A stretch of 64,000 bases of DNA from Echinarachnius parma (lineage: Eukaryota > Echinodermata > Echinoidea > Clypeasteroida > Echinarachniidae). Below, piece by piece: positions 22,560 to 34,682 of the stretch; the stretch's first letter is position 1; each line of letters starts with the position of its first letter. Under the pieces are notes generated by a model, which was not told the origin of the DNA, ran no database searches, and saw only the letters and a list, made by a program, of their open reading frames with translations. The translations under genes were made by a program, and so were the position numbers. The stretch lies in contig JBAMJV010004365.1 in assembly GCA_037951105.1 (NCBI GenBank), positions 62,001-126,000 of the forward strand, in the 5' to 3' direction.

Positions 22560-23274
22560 AGCCCAGGATTCTTCCAATGGCTGAGCGATGTATCTCGATA
22601 ATGTTATATATCAGATATCCAGGTATACTCTGTTTACATTCAAAAGATTTCTCACAAATTTAGTATCTCCTTGGGCCAAGTGCTTGGTTATATCATCAAT
22701 TTTTTCAAATCCAGGTGTTTATAGTCAGTATTTCATTTGGCCTGTTGCTGCATGAAATCAGTCTGATCACCCCCGGTTCTTTCTTCTTCTTGATGATGTT
22801 CTTTCCATTATCTATTATTATCTAACCTATACCGTATGTCCCCCAAAACATTACAATCGGACTTTCGGCAACGATAACTTTAAAGATTGCAGGTCAATCA
22901 TAATGCTATTTCAGGGTATGACACTATAACTTATTACCTACATCTTGCAGAAAACCCTATTCGATTTGATTCATTGGTCATGGAGAATGGGGATTTTTGT
23001 GATTAAGTGTCATGGGTCCGTTTTCTTCAAAGTTTGACACTTTGATGCTCTTGGCACCCACATGAATGGAAATATTTTGCTCACAATCGTCAGCTCAACT
23101 AACAAATTAGTTCAAATTCTGTGCATACCTCAATGGTGTGTACTCGTGTGAGGTTTCGTTGTTGAAAGATGTATTGATCTCTCAGAAAAGGAAAAGATAA
23201 GGAAAGCCATAAAGGAGGAAGAGTTAATGATTTAATTTTTCTCTGTACTCATTCAGTTTCACACCTTACCAATG
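22560..23274 (-). pseudogene. Degenerate copy of the repeat-protein 3' end
   Basis: Minus-strand similarity to the gene at 25,384-26,700 is clear in blocks: agatttctcacaaatttagt and ttgggccaagtgcttggtta (the GD repeat), then ggcctgttgctgcatgaaa and tcttcttgatgatgttct. Frames are broken by indels and deletions. It is an older, decayed duplicate beyond the recent array. Confidence 0.55.
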
Positions 23275-25550
23275 TTTGCAAAACTTAGATATATGATTCC
23301 ATTTCACTTCATTTCATTCAGTATTGATTTCGTTAGTTGAAAATGCAGGAAACAATCAGTCACTTTTTTGTGTGAGAACAAGGCGTGAACACAATGGACA
23401 ACGCGTCTTAAACCTGGAGGGAAGGGACATCTGACATGATTTACCAAGATCCCCATTCTCCATGACCACTGAAGCAAATCGAATATGGTTTTCTGCAAGA
23501 TGTAGGTAATAAGTTATAGTTTCATACTCTAAAATAGCATTATGAATGATCTACTATCTTTAAAGTTATCGTTGCAGAAAGTCCGATTGTAATTTTTTTG
23601 GGGACATATGGTATAGCTCGAAGACCATATCTATCATATATTTAGATGCTCTCCCTGCCTTCAAAAGGTTTCTCACATATTCATTATCTCCTCTGGCCAA
23701 GTGATTGTTTACATCATCAACCTGGTCATCTGTTTGCAAAACTTAGATATATGATTCCATTTCGCTTCATTTCATTCAGTATTGATTTCGTTAGTTGAAA
23801 ATGCAGGAAACAAGCAGTAACTTTTTTGTGTGAGAACAAGGCGTGAACACAATGGACAACGCGTCTTAAACCTGGAGGGAAGGGACATCTGACATGATTT
23901 ACCAAGATCCCGATTCTCCATGACCACTGCAGCAAATCGAATATGGTTTTCTGCAAGATGTAGGTAATAAGTTATAGTTTCATACTCTAAAATAGCGTTA
24001 TGATTGATCTACTATCTTTAAAGTTATCGTTGCAGAAAGTCCGATTGTAATTTTTTTTGGGACATATGGTATAGCTCGAAGACCATATCTATCATATATT
24101 TAGATGCTCTCCCTGCCTTCAAAAGGTTTCTCACATATTCATTATCTCCTCTGGCCAAGTGATTGTTTACATCATCAACCTGGTCATCTGTTTGCAAAAC
24201 TTAGATATATGATTCCATTTCGCTTCATTTCATTCAGTATTGATTTCGTTAGTTGAAAATGCAGGAAACAGTCAGTCACTTTTTTGTGTGAGAACAAGGC
24301 GTGAACACAATGGGCAACGCGTCTTAAACCTGGAGGGAAGGGACATCTGACATGATTTACCAAGATCCCCATTCTCCATGACCACTGAAGCAAATCGAAT
24401 ATGGTTTTCTGCAAGATGTAGGTAATAAGTTATAGTTTCATACTCTAAAATAACATTATGATTGATCTACTATCTTTAAAGTTATCGTTGCAGAAAGTCC
24501 GATTGTAATTTTTGTTGGGACATATGGTATAGCTCGAAGACCATATCTATCATATATTTAGATGCTCTCCCTGCCTTCAAAATGTTTCTCACATATTCAT
24601 TATCTCCTCTGGCCAAGTGATTGTTTACATCATCAACCTGGTCATCTGTTTGCAAAACTTAGATATATGATTCCATTTCGCTTCATTTCATTCAGTATTG
24701 ATTTCGTTAGTTGAAAATGCAGGAAACAATCAGTCACTTTTTTGTGTGAGAACAAGGCGTGAACACAATGGACAACGCGTCTTAAACCTGGAGGGAAGGG
24801 ACATCTGACATGATTTACCAAGATCTCCATGACCACTGAAGCAAATCGAATATGGTTTTCTGCAAGATGTAGGTAATAAGTTATAGTTTCATACTCTAAA
24901 ATAGCATTATGAATGATCTACTATCTTTAAAGTTATCGTTACAGAAAGTCCGATTGTAATTTTTTTGGGGACATATGGTATAGCTCGAAGACCATATCTA
25001 TCATATATTTAGATGCTCTCCCTGCCTTCAAAAGGTTTCTCACATATTCATTATCTCCTCTGGCCAAGTGATTGTTTACATCATCAACCTGGTCATCTGT
25101 TTGCAAAACTTAGATATATGATTCCATTTCGCTTCATTTCATTCAGTATTGATTTCGTTAGTTGAAAATGCAGGAAACAATCAGTCACTTTTTTGTGTGA
25201 GAACAAGGCGTGAACACAATGGACAACGCGTCTTAAACCTGGAGGGAAGGGACATCTGACATGATTTACCAAGATCTCCATGACCACTGAAGCAAATCGA
25301 ATATGGTTTTCTGCAAGATGTAGGTAATTAGTTATAGTTTCATACTCTAAAATAACATTATGATTGATCTACTATCTTTAAAGTTATCGTTGCAGAAAGT
25401 CCGATTGTAATTTTTTTTGGGACATATGGTATAGCTCGAAGACCATATCTATCATATCTTTAGATGCTCTCTCTGCCTTCAAAAGGTTTCTCACATATTC
25501 ATTATCTCCTCTGGCCAAGTGATTGTTTACATCATCAACCTGGTCATCTG
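23275..25550 (-). repeat. Tandem array of a terminal exon, five units of 451-458 bp
   Basis: Unit boundaries (end of ggtcatctg) fall at 23,732, 24,190, 24,648, 25,099 and 25,550, giving periods of 458, 458, 451 and 451. The right-most unit ends inside the gene's own coding sequence; the rest lie downstream of it. Each unit carries on the minus strand a copy of the last repeat motif of the protein (D-D-Q-V-D-D...A-R-G-D-N-E-Y) with its stop codon, preceded by tttgcaaacag, which could act as a splice acceptor. Each also keeps a frame of up to 76 codons (M-Q-K-T-I-F-D-L-L-Q). The copies are nearly identical, so open frames are expected from recency and are not evidence of selection. Confidence 0.8.
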
Positions 25551-26700
25551 ATGCTCCATTTCGTTTCAAGAAATTTCTCAAATACGGGTATATATTTATA
25601 GAGTCAGTATTTCCTTTGGCCTGTTGCTGTATGAAACTAGTCTGATCACCAGATTCTTTCTTCGTCTCGATGATATTCTGTCCATAATCTCCCGAGTAAC
25701 CTAGCTTGATGACTTCATCCATTATATCGTCAGATACTCCTTTTGTCTTCAAGATTCGTTTCACATAGTCAGTATCCCCTTGTGCCATGTGCTTGGTTAT
25801 ATCATCAACCAGGCCATTTGGTGCCCCCTGTTGTTTCAAGAATATTTTCATATCCCAGTAGTCATTGTTTCCTTTGGCTTGTATTCTATCATCATTGGTG
25901 GGGATCGTGGCAGTCTGAATACCCGATTGTTTCTCGGTTTCAACGATATTGTTCCCATTGTCTGAATTTCCCGTGGAACCCATCTTCATGATTTGATCTA
26001 TCTGATCCTGATCTACTCGTATGCGCTTCAAGGTGTTTTCCACGATGTCGGCATCTCCTTGGGCGAAATGCTGGATGATATCATCAATAATATGTTCCGG
26101 TACGCGCTTTTTCCACAGTAATTGTTTCAAGTACATGAAGTCAGGTGCTCCTTGTGTCTGTTGTTTGATGCTTGTACTCACGTGACCCTCAGCATCCGTC
26201 TCTGCCCTCGCCGCGTTGTCCCCGCCGTCGATACGTGCTTGCCCTGGTTGCTGCAGCGTGAGTTTGGCCAACTGATCTCCGGATATACCTCTTGCCTTCA
26301 GGACATTTTTCACAAAGTCAGTATCTCCTTGAGCCATCTTCTTGACGAGCATGGTAATCTGGCTTTTGGATGCTCCTTTTGCCCTCAAGACGTCTTTGAA
26401 ATTGTCCATATTTCCTGGAGATCGTAGCTCGTTGAGTTGACCCCTCTGTGTACCAACTGCATCGTTGGATCCCTGCGAACTTCCATACTCGTTTCTTGGC
26501 ATGGCGTTCGAACGATTTGGTGTGTGGTAGTCCTGGAGTTCGCCCACTGTGTTCCTCTGTGAGAATCGAGAAAATGCGCCGTTCTCAACGTCCGACGTCT
26601 GCATCGCGGTACCGTGTTCTCCTGTCACCGTGTAATATTCGAAGAGGATGGTGGCTGATATGCCAATAATGAAGATGATCAGGCATTGTATTACCGGTAG
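25384..26700 (-). CDS. Single-pass membrane protein with four GD-type repeats (3' exon)
   Basis: The minus-strand exon starts after a clean acceptor (tttttattacag|CTACCG) and encodes 438 residues to a TAA. Residues 1-23 form a hydrophobic membrane segment (V-I-Q-C-L-I-I-F-I-I-G). About 70 polar residues follow, then four helical repeats of about 90 residues. Each is built on F/Y-x-x-x-L-x-x-x-G...(M/F/L)A-(Q/R)-G-D-x-(D/E)-x-V...L-K, with the GD at about residues 125, 215, 308 and 398. The membrane segment without an obvious cleavable signal suggests a signal anchor. The exon 1 start codon is not found; candidates upstream lie inside transposons. The family is not recognised. Repeat 4 is the unit amplified in the adjacent array. 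An ATG 42 nt upstream of the acceptor would extend the frame by 14 residues but lies in the intron-like stretch. Confidence 0.6.
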   Translation of the reverse strand, partial: LPVIQCLIIFIIGISATILFEYYTVTGEHGTAMQTSDVENGAFSRFSQRNTVGELQDYHTPNRSNAMPRNEYGSSQGSNDAVGTQRGQLNELRSPGNMDNFKDVLRAKGASKSQITMLVKKMAQGDTDFVKNVLKARGISGDQLAKLTLQQPGQARIDGGDNAARAETDAEGHVSTSIKQQTQGAPDFMYLKQLLWKKRVPEHIIDDIIQHFAQGDADIVENTLKRIRVDQDQIDQIMKMGSTGNSDNGNNIVETEKQSGIQTATIPTNDDRIQAKGNNDYWDMKIFLKQQGAPNGLVDDITKHMAQGDTDYVKRILKTKGVSDDIMDEVIKLGYSGDYGQNIIETKKESGDQTSFIQQQAKGNTDSINIYPYLRNFLKRNGASDDQVDDVNNHLARGDNEYVRNLLKAERASKDMIDMVFELYHMSQKKLQSDFLQR

Positions 26701-26858
26701 CTGTAATAAAAAGGAACACCAAGAATTAAAATTAATGTACACACTTACTGTACATACATGTTTATATTATGTAATATCGATACATTTACATGTGGGTATG
26801 AAACACTTTTTTAAAATAATAAATACAATATTGAATAAGATATAATTTTGTACTTATT

Positions 26859-28648
26859 CCTATAGAGTGGTGAAGTGTGATGTCATCTATGACGTCATAA
26901 GCATCCTTTTTTTTTTTAGAATTTTCAAATTTGAACTTCATTTTCCGAAAGAGCGTCCAAAATAATGTACACATACCGAAAATCAATTGAATATGTTAAG
27001 TATTTTCTGAGATATGCCCATCCAAATGAATGTTGACTTCAATGGGCAATCAGTGTTATAGTGCTCTGGTTCATAAAGTTATGAACCAGGGCCGGTATTC
27101 AATTCCGTACTTAGAATAAGTAAGAAATTTACTAAGTAAATTGCTAAGCTAAGAACTTTACTTATCTCGTATTCAAATCGCATTTTAGACTTTTACTTAC
27201 ATAAGACAAAATCTAAGTAAAATACTTGTGACGTCACAATGGTTTGTAAATTAGTACTGATGGTATCCACGAACCATTTTGTGCGACTCTTGTCTATGGG
27301 AATTCACGTGTTAAAACAAAATCGCAAACCAATTTTGTGCGACGCTTGTCAATGGGAATTCATGTGTTAAAACAGAATTGCATGATCATAACAGCAATCT
27401 TGATTGAAACGTTACGTTATTACGGTATTATATGGAGCAGTCAAAGCTTCAAAATGAGCAGAAAAAACATCAAAGTCGAGGAATAAAATCACTGCTTGCT
27501 TATGGTTTTCTTGAGTTTGTATGAGGTATGCCATGTCGATTGTCGGATCCATAATATGCAGGCCTATTGATCTAGGCTAGTATGCTCTTTTGAAAGTTTG
27601 ATCGTTTGAAGCTCCGAAAGTGGAGACAGTTATTGATTTTTGACATAATATGATCCATATGATGCCTCCGGTCCAATAACGAACCAGCAAACTACTTTCA
27701 AACATGGAATAAAGGTAGGCCTACTTGTATGATAAAGAAGTATTAAAAATAACTTACCCACCGGCTGTGACCATTAAATATATCACTTGCAATGTTTGAA
27801 AAATATGTCCACCAAAATGGCATGGATTACTACAATAGTAGATCACATTATATCCACAACATCCATACAAGTAAACAAAAGATGAACAAATCAAGCAGAT
27901 AATATTCGGTAACAGCTTGATTTTTTTCTTTTCCCTGTATTATTGCCATTCACTATTTTTGTTCTTTAATAATAGTGCACTTTCCCCAGCTTTTGGCGCG
28001 TAGATCTGTGATTTCATGTGCGCAACGACTCTTAATGCGCCTGAATTGAAGCGAACTGCATGCGCACAGTTCGCTTTGATAATGCGCTTATATCATCTTA
28101 AATTATAACTTTCAGGGGAAGGGGGTTGCATTTCTATTTTGGAGCATTTAATGTCGTTTTACCACCATATTAAATACCCGTTTCCCACTAATTCCAGCGT
28201 TAAGCTATGCTTAAGTGTCCTAATGATTTTTCCTAAGTTTAAGCAAATTACTTAGTCACAATTAGGGATTTGAATAGCAACCTTGCTTAAGTAAAGTACT
28301 TAGGTAATTTACTAAGACAAAATCATACTTTACTTAGTAAAATACTTAGCCGATGAATTGAATCTCAATTTTGGCTAAGTAATTTACTTAAGCCAAATAC
28401 TAAGTAAATTGCTTAAATGTTGTACTTAAGTACGGAATTGAATACGGGCCCAGAGCACTATAACACTGGTTGCCTATTAACAAAAAAATTATTTGGATTG
28501 ATATCTCAGCCCAAACTTAACATATTCAATTGATTTTCGGTATTTGGACATTATTTTGTTTACTCTTTCGGAAAAATAAATGAAGTTCAAATTTGAAAAT
28601 TCTAAAAACAGATGTTTATGACGTCATGGCTTCTGTATACTCTATAGG
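26859..28648. mobile_element. 1.8-kb inverted-repeat element (outer)
   Basis: Left end cctatagagt...gacgtcata and right end gacgtcat...actctatagg pair over about 230 bp, including ttcaaatttgaacttcatt on both sides. A second element sits inside it. No transposase is seen. Confidence 0.65.
27089..28450. mobile_element. Nested inverted-repeat element (inner)
   Basis: The ends gggccggtattcaattccgtac and gtacggaattgaatacgggc are inverted repeats, followed on each side by many variants of cttaagtaaatt/acttagtaa. It is inserted between the arms of the outer element. It is non-coding. Confidence 0.65.
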
Positions 28649-29390
28649 TTTAGGGTTAGTAGGGTTGTGCTCACCCATGCAAGTCCCTTGCGTTACTAGT
28701 GTGAAATAGCAGTAGGTCAATTTACTGTAGAGAAAGACAATTTTTTGGCATCGCATATTGGAAAACTGAGTTCTCTCCGTTGTTTTGTTCGTATTAACAA
28801 AAAAAGCACGAGACGGCTAGGTTTCTGTTTTTTCAAATCTCCCTTTCGTTACAAAGATATGAACGATTGAAGTTTTCAGATAATAAAATATCCGTTGGAT
28901 TTTCGAAACCGTGTACAAAGTGAGTGCTGTGAGTTAGTGAATATCACTTTGCATTTTTGCTCATTACTCGGCCATATAGCATCCATTTGACTTGAAATTT
29001 TCACACAATACCCTGTGGACATAATATATAACACCAATCATCACTTTTTGCACATGTCAACAAAGTTACTAGATCCCTTTAATAATTACTCGCCTCTTAT
29101 CTTATCTATGTGTATAATTATTATCTAAATGCGATAAATAGAAGACCGAATAATTTTGGTGTGACTGCTAGCCCCAGTTCGGTCTCTTGTCGGAGCCCGA
29201 TAAAGCGGAAATTTGTAATTTAGTTCGGTTTCGTGTCGGTCTGGGTTCGGTCTTGCGGTGTGACTAGGGTATTACACGTATAGTAATTTTATTCAGGAAC
29301 TCTCGCCGCTATACCCACTTAAATTGAGATAACTACTTAATAGCTAACTCTATTTCTTATTTGAATCTGGACAACATCTTTGGTTCTGCA
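28649..29390. repeat. Repeat-derived stretch, no gene
   Basis: cccttt-cgtta-aaa-atat--acgattgaagt and gtgtacaaagt.agtgc match 62,900-63,000. The block ttttgcacatgtcaacaaagt is the complement of 35,213-35,240 and recurs near 62,550. These are ends of one dispersed family. Confidence 0.45.
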
Positions 29391-29394
29391 TATC

Positions 29395-30889
29395 AAAAAT
29401 ACAAAAGCTTCCGGGGGCTCCGCCCCCTGGACCCCCATTGTGATTCCATTAAGGGTTCCATCAATGTGCTTGCAATTAGCACTTTATAATCTTCAAATTT
29501 CTAAACAGCTCAATCAAAAAGCTTGTGCCCCCTATACCCCCCCCCCAAAAAAAAAAAATCCGGTCATAAAATCCCGGCCACGCTGCTGGGTTGTATTATT
29601 CGCTCCCTCGCTGAAGATGGTCAAAATGATGACGTATCATCCCCCCAATGGCGAGAAGAAAATAATCGGCATCGTCGTTTCTTGAACTTTTTAGTCATGT
29701 TTGCCAAGTCAAGTCCTGGGCACGCTTTGGTAGCGAATGTCGGTTATATATTATTAGCTCCTAGCCAAAGAAAACGTTAGGAAGACACATTTTCATTCAT
29801 TTTTGGACATTATCCTTGAACATGTCATACCTAACGCTATACATTTACAGGAGATTATTTTTTTCGGACAGAAAACATGACAAAAATCGTAACAGAATTT
29901 ATTTCTTAACTATACTTTTAGACGACTCGTAATAATAGATCATTATCTTCATAATCCAGGGCCGATTAAGTTCGGATTGGCAAAAAATTCGGAAATATCG
30001 GCACTTTTTTAGCCACAGCTGTGTGATAATCCAGAGTAAAAAATTACCCTATTGCACTATAGCCGTTAGGTATGACATGTTCAATGATGTCCAAAAATGA
30101 ATGAAAATGTGTCTTCCTAACGTTTTCTTTGGCTACGTACAATGTATATCTGCCATTTCGGACTCTGATTATCGCACAACTGTATTGGTATATTCTCCCA
30201 AATGCATTAGTACAAATATTTAGAAAAAAACAATCAAATTCATAGCTATAATACAAGGCAGGCAACTGCACTTCATATACTACGTGTAAGAACTGCTTTT
30301 GCTCTGAATACGCTGGCTTGTACCGGTCCCAAGTTTTGGAATTCACTTCCTATTGATGTAACTAGTTCTGTCAGTGTCTTTGTTTTTAAACGCAAATTGA
30401 AATTACATTTATTGAGTAATTATGCTGAAAATGGTTAATGTTAAAATGATATCACCACACATGATATTAAGTAATTATTATTATTTGTTGTTGTTATTGA
30501 TAACATGCATTGTTATGTTTCGTTTGTTAGTATACAAATGATGCACATGCAGGCATGAGTGGATCGGTACGAATTGGATGCACGAGTTTAACTTTGGTAT
30601 GGTTTAAACCGCGAGTGGGTTTTAGACCATTTCCAAAGTTAAAAGAGTGCATACAATTCTTACCGATCCACGAAATATGCCTGTGCAGCATTTGTTTTAT
30701 AAAATGGGCGCGAAAAAATGTGAAAATCAGACTTTTTCCCAGTAATGGCTAAATTGGCTAAATTTACCGACCCATGGCTTCAAAAGTACTAACCCATGGC
30801 TGGGAAAAAATTTGATTTCACATTTTAATTTTTTTTTTTTTTTTTTATTATAAAATGTTGCTTATATTAATTTTAAAAATAAAAAAAAC

Positions 30890-30931
<42 letters not shown>

Positions 30932-31900
30932 TGAAATAAAAAATGTTATATAAATTTTAACAACCCCTGTGCAACATTTGTTTTTATAAAATAAGCGCAA
31001 ACAAAATTAAAATCAAACTAAAGTGAGCCATGCATCAGTAAAAAACTTTTACATGCTAATTGACCAATCAGAATGCAGGGATTCTTCTACCCATTTTATA
31101 ATACTTTTTTGTCACTTGTAAATGTTTGAAGTTCACATTCTCTCTCTCTCTCTCTCTCTTATATTTTTTTCCTAACACTCTATTTATCACAACACACTTT
31201 CCCCCTAACATAGAACCTTCTTCTTTCTCTGTTTTTCTCTGTTTGTTGTTTTCGTTGTTACATTTCGCCTTTTCCCTCTCCATCCTTTTTGTGTATATTT
31301 TCCTCCTCTCCTTTTCAAATATCAAGCTATCTCTTTTGTAAATATTTGTTTTCCCACGTTTAATCTTTTTTTGTCTTATACGGTAGTTTTACTTTTGTTA
31401 ATGTTTCAAAGTAATTATAACATTGATGGGGATCGGGGACCTTGCTCTTAAAGCCCATCTTCTTTAAGGTCTCCTCTTTCTTTCATGACTTGTTTAGAAG
31501 AACCCATGTGGGTTGTAAATATTGCACTTCAAATTATGTTTATGGTGATTATTATATTATTCTATGTACAAATGTTTTTTTGTGAAAGAAAGAAATAAAA
31601 TGAACCTTGAACCTTGAACTGTCTCTAAACAAGTACCGATATTTCCGAATGTTTTGCCCATCCGAACTAAATCGACCCTGAATAATAATGAAGAGCTTTT
31701 GATCTATTATTACGAGTCGTGTAAAAGTTTAGGTAAGAAATCAATTCTGTTACGATTTTTGTCATGTTGTGTGTCCGGAAAAATAATCTCCCTGCAAATG
31801 TATAGCTTTGCACTATAGCGTTAGGTATGACATGTTCAATGATAATGTCAAACAAATGAATGAAAATGTGTCTTCCTAACGTTATTTTTAGCTAATTATA
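29395..31900. repeat. Dispersed inverted copies and simple repeats
   Basis: A 90-bp segment (cctaacg...atgtcatacctaacg) occurs at about 29,750-29,850 and inverted at 30,045-30,135 and 31,800-31,895. Longer similarity links 29,860-30,020 with 31,620-31,800. A GC-rich block ccgggggctccgccccctgg lies at 29,410-29,429. Poly(T) runs lie at 30,825-30,930 and a (CT)n run at 31,139-31,160. AATAAA at about 31,595 is not attached to any gene. Confidence 0.5.
30560..30670. repeat. Foldback hairpin, ~45-bp arms
   Basis: tggatcggtacgaattggatgc at the left pairs with gcatacaattcttaccgatcca at the right. The pairing continues inward through aactttggtatggt/accatttccaaagtt. The arms are imperfect. Confidence 0.6.
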
Positions 31901-32429
31901 GCTCTAATGGATAATTACCCGGTATTTGTGGATCATTGCTCTCCATGTCGTCATCTTTATATCGGAGGCTAGCTACGTAGCCTATATGGGTAAAGAAAAC
32001 AAGATATTCTAGACCCGTTCTTGGTCTTAGGCCCAACGTCGTGCGATGGGTCCCTTGATCTTGTCTATGAAAGGCAACACAATTCCTTGTTACGCGGTAA
32101 GGAGAAGAAAACCCTACCAGATGGCATAAATATCAATATACTGCTGGTCCAAACGGTTAAATATCCATAATATGTTCCCTCTGCTATACGCTATATAACG
32201 GGAGTGAAAGTATATCAGTTCCATGCAGGAGAATGTGGACTCATTGTCTCAAAGGTGCGATGATAACTCCATGACACCCCGTCGTCACCGAAACCATAGA
32301 AGCGCAAACTTATGCAAATAAGCTTTCTTCGCAACGACCCTCCTCCACCAGTTCTAGTGCTACGAGATACCCCACTTGAGTCTGTCACATCTCTACGTCT
32401 ATTGGGTGTCACTCTCACTAGCGTACCCA

Positions 32430-32587
32430 ATGGGGGGGGGGGGGGGGGGGGGGGGGGCAGGGGGCTGCCCCCCTTCCCTGACGAGAAAAGAAAGAAATAA
32501 AAAAGGAAGGAAGAAAAAAGAAAGAACAAAATGAAAGAAAACAAAAGGAAAGAAGAAAAAAGAAAGAAAAAAAGGAAAGAAAACAAA

Positions 32588-32619
<32 letters not shown>

Positions 32620-32630
32620 AAAGAAAAAAC
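32430..32630. repeat. Poly(G) tract followed by (GAAA)n microsatellite
   Basis: A run of about 27 G at 32,431-32,457 is followed by a purine-rich stretch, with near-perfect GAAA repeats at 32,590-32,622. Open frames across it are compositional artefacts. Confidence 0.85.
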
Positions 32631-33054
32631 GGGTTCGGCGGGCCTGTGTAAGCAGTGTCATGCGGGGAGGGGGAGGGAAGTTCCGCATAATAAGGCCTAT
32701 GGATGGGTATAGTTTTGAACGATTCTGGTTCTGATGAATGTCAAGTCAATACTTTCTTTTATACTTCATACTGCTTTGGTGCAATTATGACTCACACCAT
32801 TTTCCCCCTTCTTTTCTTCATATCAGAGAGATATCTCAGTAAGCCAATAAGAAAAACCTACAGATCTTTAAGATGCAATATTGCACCTTCAAGATGCAAA
32901 ACGGTGAAGGATCATCACCTTTGCCGAAAGGTGAAATGTTGCATTTATATAGGTGCTCCCGGTGGGGCAACGGTGTGCACCTATATAGGTGTAAGATTGG
33001 CCTATTTTTTTCTTAGTGTGTGCAAAGACAAATGTTTTATTCTTAAACAAAAAT

Positions 33055-33593
33055 ATGTAACAAATGGCAGTTATCAAGGTATCAAAATGGAACATTTCAA
33101 GCTCGCTTCGCTCAGTCGCATACATAATATTTCACAACCTCGGGTGTTTATATATTACCCTTCATAACGCCATATCATAAGACGTAAAACGAATATACCC
33201 ATACAATAATATTGAAACAAATGGCAATTTTCCGATGTGAAGTCGCGAAAATTCTAAAGCTCGCTCCGCTCGCTCGCATGCATAATACTTCACCCCCTCG
33301 GGTGATAGTATATTACCTTCATAACGCCATATCATATAAGACATACAAACGAATATACCTATATATATACAATAATATTGAAACAAATGGCAATTTTCCG
33401 ATGTAAAATTGCAAAAAATGTCAAGCTCGCTCGCATACATAATACTTCACCCCCTCGGGTGATAGTATATTACCTTCATTACGCCATATCATATACCGAA
33501 TATACACATACAATAATATTGAAACAAATGGCAATTTCCCGATGTGAAATTGCAAAAATGTTAAAGCTCGCTCCGCTCGCTCGCATACATAAT
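33055..33593. repeat. Tandem array, ~160-bp unit, about 3.5 copies
   Basis: Units share aaacaaatggcaatttt, the block aagctcgctccgctcgctcgca and acttcaccccctcgggtga. The array is cut by a SINE and resumes at 33,846-33,930. Confidence 0.8.
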
Positions 33594-33848
33594 TGCTGCT
33601 CTCTACTCAGGTGTATAAATGGGGACCCGATAGGAGGTGAAAGCCTATTATGTGAAGGATCTTCTCAATGCCCATGTGCCGCTTGGAAGGAATGCTCCCC
33701 AGGGAGTGGAGATGGTGCACACAATGTGTGCTGGTTTGCGTTGTATCCTATGACCGGGGGTAATATTATCATTGTAAAGCGCTTAGAGATGATTATCAAT
33801 CAATATTAGGCGCTATATAAATCGAGTATATTATTATTATTATTATAA
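33594..33848 (+). mobile_element. SINE with GCGCTATATAAAT tail
   Basis: The element starts at tgctgctctctactcaggtg and ends with gtaaagcgcttagag...aggcgctatataaatcg and an (ATT)n tail. This 3' tail is known from tRNA-derived SINEs of echinoderms and other marine invertebrates. No clear tRNA A and B boxes are seen, so it is probably 5'-truncated. It interrupts the tandem array, and a decayed tail of the same family lies at 55,228-55,280. Confidence 0.7.
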
Positions 33849-34680
33849 TACTTCACCCCCTCGGGTGATAGCATATTACCGTTCATACCGACATAATTAT
33901 ATACATCGAATATACACATACACATAATGGCAGTTTAGGGGTGTGAAAATGTGAAGAAGAAAAATACCCCCCCCCCCAAAAAAAAAAAAAAAATAAAAAA
34001 ATAAATAAATAAGTAAGCGTATTTGAGTCTAGTGTGTGTGTAGGTTCGATTGTGTTTGTATACTATATAGCGGTCTAATCATGAGGGAGATGATTTAAGT
34101 CATGATTTCTTGAATTCAAATTTCCTTCCAAGGTATGCACCAGATTGCATTATTTTGAGTGAAAAATTGCAAAAGCTCCCTACCATGGGAGGGGGGAAAC
34201 TGAACAAATAATAAAAGGGAAATATGGAGAAAAGAAAGAAACAACAAGATAAAGTAGAGCCATCACAAAAACGCATTTCGTAAAAATGTTGTATTTAAAG
34301 AATGTTACTATCCCTTTAATTCCCAGTGAAGCTATATTCCTTTTCACCTATCCACACATTATGAACAAAATAACTTTCATCACTCAGACCCCCCACTACC
34401 CACAGAATGATCACAGCCGCTCTCAAAGCTTCATTGTTTAGATCTATATTATGTCTCTTTTTTCATGCATACTTGAGAAATTGCATTTCCCCCCTTATAT
34501 TTAGATGACTCATTTAACGGGATAGTATGTGTAACCATACGTTGATTTCTTCTCACCATAGGTTGGGGGGGGGGGGGGGGGGGGGGGGGTGTTACGTGTT
34601 TTCGACTATCATTGTCATGAAGCGTCCAACGCAGCAGCATGTCCATATAATGAGGGGGTGGAGGACACAAAATAGTTCTT
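33849..34680. other. Array remnant and simple repeats, no gene
   Basis: One further array unit end (cttcaccccctcgggtgat) is at 33,850, then C and A runs near 33,970-34,010, and a G run of about 27 at 34,564-34,590. Nothing coding is recognised. Confidence 0.5.
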
Positions 34681-34682
34681 AC

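Noticed and set aside
23304-25287. Repeated 64-76 codon frames in the array as genes
   Set aside because: They persist because units are nearly identical; two units have lost six bases, and no start context or transcript evidence is visible.
27750-27800. Missing first exon of the 25-26 kb membrane protein (ATG GTC ACA GCC GGT GG|gtaagt on the minus strand)
   Set aside because: Joining it to the large exon gives an immediate stop, and it lies within a nested transposon.
31126-31341. Hydrophobic frame with (CT)n start as a signal peptide gene
   Set aside because: It is a translated CT microsatellite and T-rich sequence.
32215-32734. Long frames on both strands
   Set aside because: They arise from the poly(G) tract and GAAA microsatellite.
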